Shown: piece by piece, positions 40,910 through 49,724 of the stretch
Position numbering within the stretch: the first letter of the stretch is position 1
Layout: the number at the start of each line of letters is the position of its first letter
Assembly (NCBI GenBank): GCA_018242205.1
Contig: JAFECJ010000015.1
Span: 1-64,000, forward strand
DNA: 64,000 bases
Reading direction: 5' to 3'
Origin: Pseudomonadota bacterium
GTDB lineage: Bacteria > Pseudomonadota > Alphaproteobacteria > Rhizobiales > Xanthobacteraceae
Program-made: the position numbers and the translations under genes
The notes under the pieces: model-generated
What the model was told of the DNA's origin: nothing
Seen by the model: only the letters and a program-made list of their open reading frames with translations
Databases searched by the model: none

Positions 40910-42259
40910 GTGCCGTCGACCTATCTCGATTCAGCCGTTTTCCGCGATATTTTTACGACCCCGGCCATGCGTCAGGTCTGGTCCGACGAGAACCGGGTGC
41001 AGAAATACCTCGACTTCGAGAAGGCCCTCGCGGTCGCCCAGGCGCGGCTGAAGATCATCCCGCAGGAGGCCTGCGACGAGATCGTCAAGCACTGCGACGC
41101 CAAGGAATACGACATGGCGAGGCTGAAGGAGGCGACCGAGCGCATCGGTTATCCGGTCCTGCCGGTGGTCCAGCAGCTCGTCAAATTGTGCAAGGACAAG
41201 CTCGGTGAATGGTCGCACTGGGGCGCGACCACACAGGACATCACCGACACCGCGACCGTGCTGCAGATTCGAGAATCGCTCGACATCGTCGGTCAGGAGA
41301 TCGACGCGATTTGTGAAGCGCTCGCCGTCTTGGCGAAGAAATATCGCGACACGCCTATGGCCGGCCGCTCCAACCTGCAACAGGCGGTTCCGATCACCTT
41401 CGGCTACAAGATGGCGACCATCCTCGCCGGCTTCGAGCGCCATCGCGAACGCCTCAAGCAATTGAAGGAGCGCGTGCTGGTTGGCGAATTCGGCGGCGCC
41501 GCCGGCACCTTGTCGTCGCTCGGCAAGGACGGCCTCAAGTGCCAGGTCGAGCTGATGAAGGAACTGAACCTCGGCCAGCCGGCGATCTCCTGGCACACCG
41601 TGCGCGACTGCATCGCCGAGGTCGGCGCCTTCCTCGGCCTCGTCACCGGTTCCTGCGGCAAGGTCGCCTTCGACGTGAAGCTCCTAATGCAGACCGAAGT
41701 GGAAGAGGTGTTCGAGCCGTTCCACCAGGGCCGCGGCTCGTCGTCCACCATGCCGCAGAAACGCAATCCGATCTCGTCTGTCTACATCACCGCGCAGACC
41801 GCGATCGTGAAACAGCATGCCGCGGCGCTGATGGAAGCCATGGTGGAAGACCACGAGCGCGCCACCGGCCCGTGGGAGATCGAATGGATCGTGCTGCCGG
41901 AGATTTTCATGCTGTCGGCCGGCGCGCTGGCGCAGACCCGCTTCGTGCTCGAAGGCCTGCAGGTCAACGAGAAGAAGATGGCCGACAACCTCATGATCAC
42001 CAAGGGCCTGATCATGTCAGAAGCCGTGATGATGAAGCTCGGCGACAAGATGGGCCGCAACTACGCGCACGACCACGTCTATGACATCTGCCGCGAGGTG
42101 GTGAAGACCGGCCGGCCGCTGATCGACCTACTCGCCGAGGACAAGGAAATCTCGCAGCACGCCAGCCGCAAGGAACTCGAAGCGATGGTCGATCCGGCCA
42201 ACTATCTTGGCGTCGCCGGCGAGATGGTCGACCGCGTGCTGAGTATGCGGAAGAAGTAA
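40910..42259 (+). CDS. Fumarase/aspartase-superfamily lyase, PcaB- or adenylosuccinate-lyase-like
   Basis: 449 residues with the superfamily signature GSSSTMPQKRNPIS (about 283-296), which contains the catalytic serine loop, and the H/T region HWGATTQDITDT (about 100-111). The segment HERATGPWEIEWIVLPEI after the signature looks more like 3-carboxy-cis,cis-muconate cycloisomerase (PcaB) than the housekeeping PurB, whose N-terminus reads differently in alphaproteobacteria. No protocatechuate genes are adjacent, so the reaction is uncertain. The start is GTG 40910 with AAGGAG 8 bp upstream. Confidence 0.85.
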   Translation: MPSTYLDSAVFRDIFTTPAMRQVWSDENRVQKYLDFEKALAVAQARLKIIPQEACDEIVKHCDAKEYDMARLKEATERIGYPVLPVVQQLVKLCKDKLGEWSHWGATTQDITDTATVLQIRESLDIVGQEIDAICEALAVLAKKYRDTPMAGRSNLQQAVPITFGYKMATILAGFERHRERLKQLKERVLVGEFGGAAGTLSSLGKDGLKCQVELMKELNLGQPAISWHTVRDCIAEVGAFLGLVTGSCGKVAFDVKLLMQTEVEEVFEPFHQGRGSSSTMPQKRNPISSVYITAQTAIVKQHAAALMEAMVEDHERATGPWEIEWIVLPEIFMLSAGALAQTRFVLEGLQVNEKKMADNLMITKGLIMSEAVMMKLGDKMGRNYAHDHVYDICREVVKTGRPLIDLLAEDKEISQHASRKELEAMVDPANYLGVAGEMVDRVLSMRKK

Positions 42260-42273
42260 TCAGGCAGGAGCGG

Positions 42274-43539
42274 TCAAGTTCTAGGCATCGTCCGCCAGAT
42301 CGCGGACGCTACGATGAACGTGGCGAGGCCGATGCCGGTAAACAGCATCGGCAGCGTCGCACCGATATGCTGCAATAGCGCGACCAGCACCGTGCCGCCG
42401 GTCATGAAGGCGGCGTTGAGCACATTCACCGCCGCCACGGTGCGGGCGCGATAATCGCTGTCCGACCAGGCCTGAACGGCGGCGAAAGCCGGCACGATGA
42501 ACAGACCGCCGGCGATGGCGAGACCGGCAAGGTCAATCGCCACGCGGACGCCGAATGACGTGGCGAACACCTGCGATGGCGTCTGCCCAGGCACCGTCGC
42601 CGCAACGCCGAGCGCCGACAGGCCGAGGTCGAGTGCAAAGGCGCCGAGTAGCAGCGCGCCGGCGAAGGTGGTGCGCAGCACGATGCGGCCGCGCGCGATC
42701 GTCGCCGCAAGACCCGAGCCTGCGCCGACAGCGATCGAGAACAGCGCCAGATAAACCGTGACGGTGTCTTCATTGCCGCCGATCAAGGTCTTGATCAGAG
42801 GCGGCAGCAGCGACAGCACGACGATGCCCACGAGCCAGAACCAGCTCGTCACCATCGCGCCCCACCACAGCCGCGGATCGGCGCGCAGATGGCGCAGCAT
42901 GGCCACCGTCGAGCGCGCGACATTGCCGTTGACCGTGAGATGCGGCGCGCCCTCGCCGCTCGGCGGAATGCGCAACGCCGAGAGCCAGCACGCCAGCGCG
43001 AATCCGAGAACCAGCAGACCGAAGGCGCGCACGCCGCCCTGATGCGCGGCGATGCCGCCCATGATCGTGCCGGTCAGGATGGCGATGAAGGTCGCACCCT
43101 CGACCAGCGCATTGGCGGTCGGCAGTTTCTCGGCCGGCAAATGATCCGGCAGGATGCCGTATTTCATCGGTCCGAACAGTGACGCGATGACGCCGAACAG
43201 GCCGAGCGCGACGAACATGACGGCAATCGACTTGTGCATGTAGCCGTACAGCGCCAGCGCCGCGACGAAGATCTCGACGAATTTCAGCCACTGCGCGACG
43301 CGCGCCTTGTCGTAACGGTCGGCCAGTTCACCGCCCAGTCCGGATAGGAAAAAATAGGGCGCGATGAAGATGGCGCTGGCGATCGTGATCAGCACCTCGG
43401 CTTCGCCCGCCGTCACATTGGCGCCGAACAGGATGAGGAAGACCAGCGACGTCTTCAGGAAATTGTCATTGAACGCCGCGAAGAACTGACACCAGAACAG
43501 CGGTGCGAAACGGCGCGACAAAAGGAGCGGCGTGGCCAT
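42274..43539 (-). CDS. MFS transporter, LplT-like
   Basis: 421 residues with about 12 transmembrane segments. The opening FAPLFWCQFFAAFNDNFLKTSL and the later GPMKYGILPDHLPAEKLPTANALVEGATFIAI match the lysophospholipid-transporter-like (LplT) branch of the major facilitator superfamily, in which LplT flips lysophospholipids inward for re-acylation. No Aas acyltransferase domain or gene follows, so the substrate is not certain. Convergent with the lyase gene (14-bp gap). Confidence 0.87.
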   Translation of the reverse strand: MATPLLLSRRFAPLFWCQFFAAFNDNFLKTSLVFLILFGANVTAGEAEVLITIASAIFIAPYFFLSGLGGELADRYDKARVAQWLKFVEIFVAALALYGYMHKSIAVMFVALGLFGVIASLFGPMKYGILPDHLPAEKLPTANALVEGATFIAILTGTIMGGIAAHQGGVRAFGLLVLGFALACWLSALRIPPSGEGAPHLTVNGNVARSTVAMLRHLRADPRLWWGAMVTSWFWLVGIVVLSLLPPLIKTLIGGNEDTVTVYLALFSIAVGAGSGLAATIARGRIVLRTTFAGALLLGAFALDLGLSALGVAATVPGQTPSQVFATSFGVRVAIDLAGLAIAGGLFIVPAFAAVQAWSDSDYRARTVAAVNVLNAAFMTGGTVLVALLQHIGATLPMLFTGIGLATFIVASAIWRTMPRT

Positions 43540-43572
43540 GCCGCTCCCTTAAAGCGAGTCGTGTGTGGAAAG

Positions 43573-43710
43573 CTAGCCGCGGACCCGTGCTACCCGCCGC
43601 CGACGCTTCGGCGCGGCGTGCTGCGTGGTGAGGTCGTTCTGGACGATCAGGGCGGTGGCACCGAGACCAAGGGCGATGGCGAGGGCGACGGTGAAGAGAT
43701 TGATCCACAT
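43573..43710 (-). CDS. Small single-span membrane protein (45 residues)
   Basis: A short gene: MWINLFTVALAIALGLGATA forms one transmembrane helix, followed by a basic tail (KRRRRVARVRG) that would face the cytoplasm. It is supported by a strong GGAGGAGG 6-13 bases upstream of the ATG at 43710 and by the coherent helix-plus-basic-tail design. No family is recognised. It lies between the MFS gene (start 43539) and the ATPase gene, all on the minus strand. Confidence 0.6.
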   Translation of the reverse strand: MWINLFTVALAIALGLGATALIVQNDLTTQHAAPKRRRRVARVRG

Positions 43711-43822
43711 CTTCGAGCCTCCTCCACTGGGCAGGTTTTCCTGCTCGGATATCAAGCGAAGAGAACGCGCAGAAGTGGCGTTCGTTCCAAAATCCAAGCC
43801 TTTGAAATATCTATGAAAAGCG

Positions 43823-44539
43823 TCAGAACCGCAGCGACGTCTGCAATTCGCCGAGCAGAATGCGCAGGTCGAGTTCGCGGAACTCGAGATAGGCCTTGCG
43901 CAGCCAGCGCTGGATTTCAATGTGGGCGTTGAGCGGGATATGGCGCGCATTGGCGAGTTGGTCGTCGGCGAAGCTGAATGGCGGCGTCTCGATGTATTTG
44001 CGCAAACCCGGCGCCAGCACCGGCATGCGCAGGATGGCGCCACTCTGCGCCGAGGGCGGGAAGCGGTCGCGGTGCTGGGCGAGGCCGAGCATCTCGTTGT
44101 GCACCGGCGTCAACGCCGCGCCGGGAAAGCGTGCGCGCAGATCGCGATAGGCATCGGCCGCCAGTTTGTCGGACGACGCAATGAAGAGGATGACCGGCGC
44201 GATGGCGCGCTTGTGCGCCTCCTCGACCAGACCGATGCGGTAGGCGACGTCGAAGAAATTCTTGAACGCATCGCCGCCGACATCGACCACCTTGCCGCCG
44301 CCTTGTTCGCTGACGAGGCGGTCGAACAGCGCCATCTGGCCCTTGACGCTGCCGATATCGGCGGCGGCGACGTCGTCCGGCGCGAATTGCTTAAGCGAAT
44401 GGTCTCCGGAATCGAGATCGAAGCCTGCGACCTCGCGCTCTTCATGCTTGTGATAGTCGATCAGCAGCCGCGACAGCAGGGTCTTGCCGACCCGCGGCCG
44501 CGGCGACGTTACGATATAGACCGAATGGCGAAACGACAT
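43823..44539 (-). CDS. ParA/MinD-like P-loop ATPase (atypical Walker A)
   Basis: 238 residues. The N-terminal loop VTSPRPRVGKTLLSRLLIDY is a deviant Walker A (xxRPRVGKT) of the SIMIBI ATPase class; a switch-like aspartate stretch FDLDSGDHSLKQF follows. There is no obvious ParB partner or partition site nearby. A second ParA-like gene is only 161 bp upstream on the same strand. The role is unknown; positioning or membrane-assembly functions are typical of the class. Confidence 0.78.
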   Translation of the reverse strand: MSFRHSVYIVTSPRPRVGKTLLSRLLIDYHKHEEREVAGFDLDSGDHSLKQFAPDDVAAADIGSVKGQMALFDRLVSEQGGGKVVDVGGDAFKNFFDVAYRIGLVEEAHKRAIAPVILFIASSDKLAADAYRDLRARFPGAALTPVHNEMLGLAQHRDRFPPSAQSGAILRMPVLAPGLRKYIETPPFSFADDQLANARHIPLNAHIEIQRWLRKAYLEFRELDLRILLGELQTSLRF

Positions 44540-44700
44540 TGCCGGAAGCCACCATCAATCGCGTCGCAAATGGCAGGAATCATCCCGGCCTTGGAATTCA
44601 AGTAGAACACAGCGGCCACAAAACCGAGGCACAAAAAAGCGGCGCCGCTGTCCATCCCGGCGCCGTCTCCGCAACCACAACCGGCGCGAAACCGCGCGCG

Positions 44701-45459
44701 TCAGCCGGCAACCTGGCGCACCGGGCTGTCCTGCTTGGGCGCCAAAAGATCGACAAGCTTGACGCGATCATATTCGCCCCAGACCTGACCGAGCCAGTGG
44801 CGCACATAGCCGCGCAGCACGAACGAATAATTCGCCGCATCACCCGTGCCGCTCTTGTTGGCGACGAACTGCACGTAGGGCACGCTAGCCACCTCGACCT
44901 GCTCGGTCGCCATCTCGTTGAGCTTCGGGATGGTGATGTCCTGCGCGTTCTTGATCTGATTGAAATACGAATTGTAGGTCGCCGGATCCCAGTCGAAGAA
45001 CGAGGTATCGTTGATGTGGTTCTTGACCAGGAAGTAGCTGGCGTCGCCGACGAAAGCCGACGTCTCGGCGATCTCCTGCAGCGAGGCGATCGACGGCCCG
45101 AGAATGTGAAACACCGCGAAGGTGATCTGGCCCTTCTTGGCGGATTCGAGAAAGCCGATATCGCTCAAGGCCTGCAGCGTCGGCGACAACAGGCCGGCGC
45201 GAATGTCGATCACCGTCACCTGGGCCGGCGTGGTGCCCAGGGTGTCGAAAATCTTCATCTGGTCGGCGACCTCGGTCACATCGACGACCTCGGTCACATC
45301 GGGATGAAAGCGCTTCAAGGTGCCGCGCGGCGATTCCGTGTCGAACGCCCGCGTCGGCGTGTGATGCGCGCCGAAATAATCCAGCAAGGTCCGCGCGACG
45401 GTGGTCTTGCCGACCCCGCCTTTATCGGCGCCTACGAGAACGACGGCTGGTTTTGCCAT
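44701..45459 (-). CDS. ParA-like P-loop ATPase
   Basis: 252 residues with the deviant Walker A LVGADKGGVGKTTVARTLLDYFG (the conserved lysine lies in KGGVGKTT) and a Walker-B-like TVIDIRAGLLS. This is the ParA/MinD family pattern. No DNA-binding N-terminal domain or ParB gene is present, so it is an orphan. It shares strand and neighbourhood with the atypical ATPase at 43823-44539; the two may work together (inference). The 222 bp upstream to the tRNA hold no gene that I can see. Confidence 0.85.
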   Translation of the reverse strand: MAKPAVVLVGADKGGVGKTTVARTLLDYFGAHHTPTRAFDTESPRGTLKRFHPDVTEVVDVTEVADQMKIFDTLGTTPAQVTVIDIRAGLLSPTLQALSDIGFLESAKKGQITFAVFHILGPSIASLQEIAETSAFVGDASYFLVKNHINDTSFFDWDPATYNSYFNQIKNAQDITIPKLNEMATEQVEVASVPYVQFVANKSGTGDAANYSFVLRGYVRHWLGQVWGEYDRVKLVDLLAPKQDSPVRQVAG

Positions 45460-45681
45460 GACATCACTCTAGAACCGAAATGCGACAGTTTTGGTGCCGC
45501 GCCAACGCGCTAATAGCCCGGATGCGACCTTACGGCCGACAAAAAAACTGCCCGGATTCCGAAGGGTTGGCAAGGTTGCGAGGGGCCCGGCGACGGCCGG
45601 CGGCCATCCTGACCACAGCAAAACCGCGTCACGGATCATGGAAGCAGGCTGGAGGCGCCTGAGCCCCGACTCGCGGGAAAA

Positions 45682-45756
45682 TGGTGCCGATGGAGGGATT
45701 TGAACCCCCGACCACCCGCTTACGAAGCGGATGCTCTACCACTGAGCTACATCGGC
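45682..45756 (-). tRNA. tRNA-Thr (anticodon CGT)
   Basis: 75 bases on the minus strand with encoded CCA. The acceptor GCCGATG pairs with CATCGGC; the anticodon stem TCCGC/GCGGG encloses TTCGTAA, so the anticodon is CGT, reading ACG. The D arm (GCTCAGTGGTAGAGC) and T arm (GGGGGTTCAAATCCCTC) are normal. Confidence 0.96.
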
Positions 45757-45895
45757 GCCGGTGCAGAAGTCGAATTCGAGCCCTGTTTTCCGACAAAATC
45801 ATGCAGAAAGCATGAAGCCCGCGGCGCCTTACTATCGGCGCCGCCCCGGCTTGGCAAGCGCCTGACCGGATGACCGATTCGCGCGGCAACGCCGC

Positions 45896-47578
45896 TCAGC
45901 GGAACAGTCCCTTGAAGCGCGACCAGCCGTCCGCCGAGGAGGTTTTTTCCGGAATCGGATCGGAATCGAGGTCGGATTCGAGGCCCGGATCGTCCGGCGC
46001 CTGGACCACCGGGATGATCGGCTCGGCCGCCTTCCGCTTCACCGGAGGCATGACAGGCGCGACCGCCGGCCCCGCCACGCCTTCCAGAATCGCCGGTTGC
46101 GGCCGGCTCGGTTGAGCCTCGCTCGACGCGGTGCCCCGTGACAGCTCCGCTTCAGCGGCGGGCTTGGTCTCGGGACCGGGATCTGGCTTGGGCTCAGGCT
46201 GCGCCTGCGGCGCGGCTTCCATCGCCGTGACGGCAATCGGCGGCTGATCGGGCAGCGGTGGCGGCGGCGCATCGACCACCGGATGGGTCATTCCGATTTC
46301 AGCCAGCGGTACCCGCCATTCGTAGCCGTCGAGCTTGCCGCTCGGCGACACCGGCAGCCAGCGATCGGAGACCACACCGTCCGCCGTCCACACCGGATCC
46401 GGCGCGGCGCGCATGGCGCGGCCGAGCCACTCGCGCACGCGGCCGACGTCGCCGTGCTCGGCTTCCTCGAGTTCGGCCATCAAGGTGGCGATACGCTTCG
46501 ACGGCGCCGTGACATAGCGCGCCAGCGCGTCGCGCGCGATCTTGAATTCGCGCGCATCGATCGCGGCGCGCGCCACAGCAATGGCGCCTTCGCGCACGGC
46601 GCCAGGGTCTTCCGGCGACTTGTCGGCGAGCGACTGCATGCGCGTCAGGCGCGCCCGCGCCGTGTCGCCGGGTCGGATGTCGGCATAGGCCTCGGCCAGA
46701 TCGGGATGCGGATGGAGCCGCCACGCCGCGATCAATACCTTGCCGGCTCGCCGCGGATCGCCGGCTTCGGCCAACCGCCGGCCGGCGAGCGCCGCCGCCG
46801 GTACCAGGCCGGGCGCAAGCTTGAGCGCATCGAGCGCCGCGACCCGCGCCGCCTCACGATCGCTGTCATCCAGCGCCAGCGCCTGCGCCGTCAGCAGCAC
46901 GGCGCGCTTGCGGCGGTAGTCTTCCTTGGTGAGCGAGGACCGCGCCGCATCGAGCGCCTTCAAAGCGCCGGTCCAATCGCCATGCGCGCAGCGGTCGTCG
47001 AGCAAAGCCTGGCCGGCCCAGGTAAGCGCGGGTTCGGCCTCCATCGCCTGCTCGGCGACGCGGCGCGCGGTGACCGCGTCGTTGCGGCGTTGCGCTTCGA
47101 TGTAGAGACCGCGCAGCCCCAAGAGCTTGGTCTCGTCATGCCGCGTCATTTCGAAGAAGGCGCGCTCGGCGCCGGCGCGATCGCCGGCGAGCTGCGCCGA
47201 TTGCGCGGTCAGCAGCAGGGCCAGCGGATCGCCGGGCGACAACCGCGCCGCTTCGTCGGCGGAGCGACGCGCCAGCCGCGTATCGCCGGAGCCGATGGCG
47301 ATGAGTCCGCGCGAGATCGCCAGATGCCCGCGCATGGCGCGACGATGACGGAAGAACAGCGAGACCTGTTCCGGCGAGCGCAGAATGGCGCGCGCGATCG
47401 ACCAGATCAGGACGGCGGCAACGATGATTGCCGCCACCGCTAGCAACGTCACCATCAGTGACGTTTCGATGCGGTAGCCCATCCAGTTGATGATGACGTC
47501 GCCCGGACGATCGGCGAACCAGACGAAGCCCGCGGCGATGAGCCCGACCGTGACCAGAAACAGGACGACTTGGATCAT
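45896..47578 (-). CDS. hemY: HemY-family protein with TPR repeats
   Basis: 560 residues. Two N-terminal transmembrane helices (about 3-21 and 38-60) anchor the HemY N-terminal domain, followed by tetratricopeptide-type helices and a Pro/Glu-rich C-terminal tail (about 460-560). Despite its name, its biochemical role in tetrapyrrole synthesis is not settled. ATG 47578 begins MIQVVLFLVTVG; the upstream reading overlaps the neighbouring gene. It is the last gene of hemC-hemD-mitofilin-like-hemY, 8 bp behind its neighbour. Confidence 0.92.
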   Translation of the reverse strand: MIQVVLFLVTVGLIAAGFVWFADRPGDVIINWMGYRIETSLMVTLLAVAAIIVAAVLIWSIARAILRSPEQVSLFFRHRRAMRGHLAISRGLIAIGSGDTRLARRSADEAARLSPGDPLALLLTAQSAQLAGDRAGAERAFFEMTRHDETKLLGLRGLYIEAQRRNDAVTARRVAEQAMEAEPALTWAGQALLDDRCAHGDWTGALKALDAARSSLTKEDYRRKRAVLLTAQALALDDSDREAARVAALDALKLAPGLVPAAALAGRRLAEAGDPRRAGKVLIAAWRLHPHPDLAEAYADIRPGDTARARLTRMQSLADKSPEDPGAVREGAIAVARAAIDAREFKIARDALARYVTAPSKRIATLMAELEEAEHGDVGRVREWLGRAMRAAPDPVWTADGVVSDRWLPVSPSGKLDGYEWRVPLAEIGMTHPVVDAPPPPLPDQPPIAVTAMEAAPQAQPEPKPDPGPETKPAAEAELSRGTASSEAQPSRPQPAILEGVAGPAVAPVMPPVKRKAAEPIIPVVQAPDDPGLESDLDSDPIPEKTSSADGWSRFKGLFR

Positions 47579-47585
47579 GCCGGCC

Positions 47586-48917
47586 TCACCGCGACCCGAG
47601 CGAACGCGTGCTGTCGGCGGCGACATCGCGAGCGGCGGCGAGTGCCTTTTGCCGCGTCACGGCGCGCGTCACCCAGCCGGAGGCTTTTTGCCGCGCCGCT
47701 TCCGGCAGCTTGCCGATCTCGGCGAGCGCCGCGTCGATGTTGCCTTGCATGGCATCGGTTTCGAGTCGCGCCAGCACCGCCGACGTATCGTCGCCCGGCG
47801 GCGCACCGGCCGGACGGATGCGCACCAGACTTTCGGCATTGGCCTGCAGGCGATCGAGGAAGCTGCCGCTCGCGGCCGGCGATCCCGCCGCTTTCTGCAA
47901 TTGCGGCAGGAGATCGTTCAATTCGCTCGCGAGATCCTTGGCGGTCGGCACGCCGCCGGCCGCCAGCGGCCACAACGGCGCCAGCGATTTTTCGTCGGCG
48001 CCGAGCGCCTTGGCCTGGGCCAGCTCTTCGGCGAACGGCACGCCGCGGAGCACCGCGTCGCGCAGCGCCGCCGTGCTCAAAGCGAGCCGCGCCGCGCGCT
48101 CGGAACGCGTGGTGCGGGCGAGTTCGGCATTGGCATTCTTGGTCTGATCTTCGAGCGCGGTGATGCGCTGTTGCAACGGCGCCAGATCGGCCGACGAGGC
48201 GCCGGCGGACGCCGCGCGCGACACCGTCTGCAATTCGCCGCGCAGGTCGGCGGCTGCCTTCTCCGCGGCTTCGGCGCGCGCCTGCGCCGCCTTGGTGCTG
48301 GCGGCCAATTCGTCGTAGCGGCGATTGAGCGCGGCGAGAGCGACACCGAGCGACTTCATCGCACTGTCGTTGGCGGCAACGCGATCGCTCAGCGCCTTGG
48401 CGTCAGCCGGCGACGATGACGAAACTTTCTGGATTTGATCTTCGAGCTTGCCGATGCGGGCGCTGACCGCCGCATTGCCGGCGGCATCGGCCGACGGCGT
48501 TGCGGCGCGGCTTTGCAGATCCTTGAGTTGCGTTTCCAGCGCGGCGACGCGCGGGTCGGATTGCGGGCTGCCGGCATTCGGCACCAAACCGGCGGTCCAG
48601 GCGATGACGCCGATTAATGCGATCACGGCGGCGCCGACCAAGCCACCGACCGCCGCCGGCACGATCGGGCTGGGGCGTTTGGTCTTTCTGATGTCATCGC
48701 CGGATGGCGCGGAACTCGGCTCGGACGATGCGGCCGCTTCCGCTGCTGCTTGCGACAGCGCTTCGTCCTCCGTTGCGGCCTGCGCCTCCGCTGCCGGCGC
48801 GACGGACTCGGATGCCGCTTCGGCGGACCGCACCTCCTCCGCCTCGAGATCGATCGTCGGCGCCGTGCGTTTGCGGCGGCCGGCCGATGGGTCAGGCGTA
48901 GGGCGCTTGTCGTTCAT
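47586..48917 (-). CDS. Mitofilin/Mic60-like membrane protein
   Basis: 443 residues: a Glu/Ala-rich cytoplasmic N-terminus with a basic start, one transmembrane helix (VGGLVGAAVIALIGVIAWTA, about 87-108), a long periplasmic coiled-coil region (about 120-300, for example SARIGKLEDQIQKVSS and LQQRITALEDQ), and a C-terminal mitofilin-type helix domain. Alphaproteobacterial Mic60 homologues next to hemY are known and are related to mitochondrial cristae-shaping Mic60. ATG 48917 begins MNDKRPTPDPSAG; the earlier start is unconserved. It lies 63 bp after hemD. Confidence 0.87.
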   Translation of the reverse strand: MNDKRPTPDPSAGRRKRTAPTIDLEAEEVRSAEAASESVAPAAEAQAATEDEALSQAAAEAAASSEPSSAPSGDDIRKTKRPSPIVPAAVGGLVGAAVIALIGVIAWTAGLVPNAGSPQSDPRVAALETQLKDLQSRAATPSADAAGNAAVSARIGKLEDQIQKVSSSSPADAKALSDRVAANDSAMKSLGVALAALNRRYDELAASTKAAQARAEAAEKAAADLRGELQTVSRAASAGASSADLAPLQQRITALEDQTKNANAELARTTRSERAARLALSTAALRDAVLRGVPFAEELAQAKALGADEKSLAPLWPLAAGGVPTAKDLASELNDLLPQLQKAAGSPAASGSFLDRLQANAESLVRIRPAGAPPGDDTSAVLARLETDAMQGNIDAALAEIGKLPEAARQKASGWVTRAVTRQKALAAARDVAADSTRSLGSR

Positions 48918-48980
48918 GCGGTGAATCCTAGCGAAGTGCGGCACATCCCGCAGCAATTAAAACCCGCCTCAAGGCAGGAT

Positions 48981-49709
48981 TCAGGCTGGCGGGACAGAGG
49001 TCGCCAGTTGATCGATTATCGCCATCATCGCCGATTCGTCCGGCCGCTTTGCGACATCGATCCGGCGCCCACCGGCATCGCGCAAGGGCTCGGCGATCTG
49101 CGCCGACAGGCAGACATGACGCAGGCCGAGCGCCGGTTCGGCGATCCCGGCGGCCTGGGCGCCGGTAACGTATTGCGCGGCGCTGCGCCTGGAAAAATGC
49201 ATCACGGCATCGACCGCGCCGCTTGTCAGCGCGGCCGTCAGTTCCGCCGGAAACGGTTGCGGTACCGCGCGATAGATCACGGCCAACTCCACTGCGATGC
49301 CGTGCACGGCGAGGTCGCCCACCAGATCGCCGGAACGGTCCTCGCCGGCGAGATACAGAAGCGGCGCCTTCTCGTCGGGGCGCTGTTCTGCGATCAGGCG
49401 CGTCAGATCGTCGATGTCGCCGCCGGCGACATGGATATCGGAGAAGCCTGCGGCACGCACCGCCGCACCACTGCGCTGGCCGACGGCGAACACCGGCAAG
49501 GCAGTTAGCGTCGCGCACGCCGGATGATCGGCGAGCGCCGCAGCAGCATTGGCGCTGGTGACGATCACGGCGCCGTAGCATTGATCGAGTTTGACTGGCA
49601 GTGTCTCGATGCGCAGCAGCGGCGCGATCAGCACATCGTGGCCATGCGCGCGCAACAGCGCCGCGGTTCGCTCGCTATCTTTGTGAGGCCGCGTGAGCAC
49701 GATGCGCAT
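48981..49709 (-). CDS. hemD: Uroporphyrinogen-III synthase
   Basis: Closes and inverts hydroxymethylbilane into uroporphyrinogen III, the common precursor of haem, cobalamin and chlorophyll. 242 residues with the two-lobed HemD pattern: MRIVLTRPHKDSERTAALLR at the start, VIVTSANAAAALADHP (about 47-62) and VDAVMHFSRRSAAQYV (about 165-180). HemD is poorly conserved, so the position behind hemC (15-bp gap) is important evidence. Confidence 0.93.
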   Translation of the reverse strand: MRIVLTRPHKDSERTAALLRAHGHDVLIAPLLRIETLPVKLDQCYGAVIVTSANAAAALADHPACATLTALPVFAVGQRSGAAVRAAGFSDIHVAGGDIDDLTRLIAEQRPDEKAPLLYLAGEDRSGDLVGDLAVHGIAVELAVIYRAVPQPFPAELTAALTSGAVDAVMHFSRRSAAQYVTGAQAAGIAEPALGLRHVCLSAQIAEPLRDAGGRRIDVAKRPDESAMMAIIDQLATSVPPA

Positions 49710-49724
49710 CGTTGCTGTCCGCCG

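Noticed and set aside
40910..42259. Housekeeping adenylosuccinate lyase PurB
   Set aside because: The start and the post-signature segment do not look like alphaproteobacterial PurB; kept as a superfamily lyase instead.
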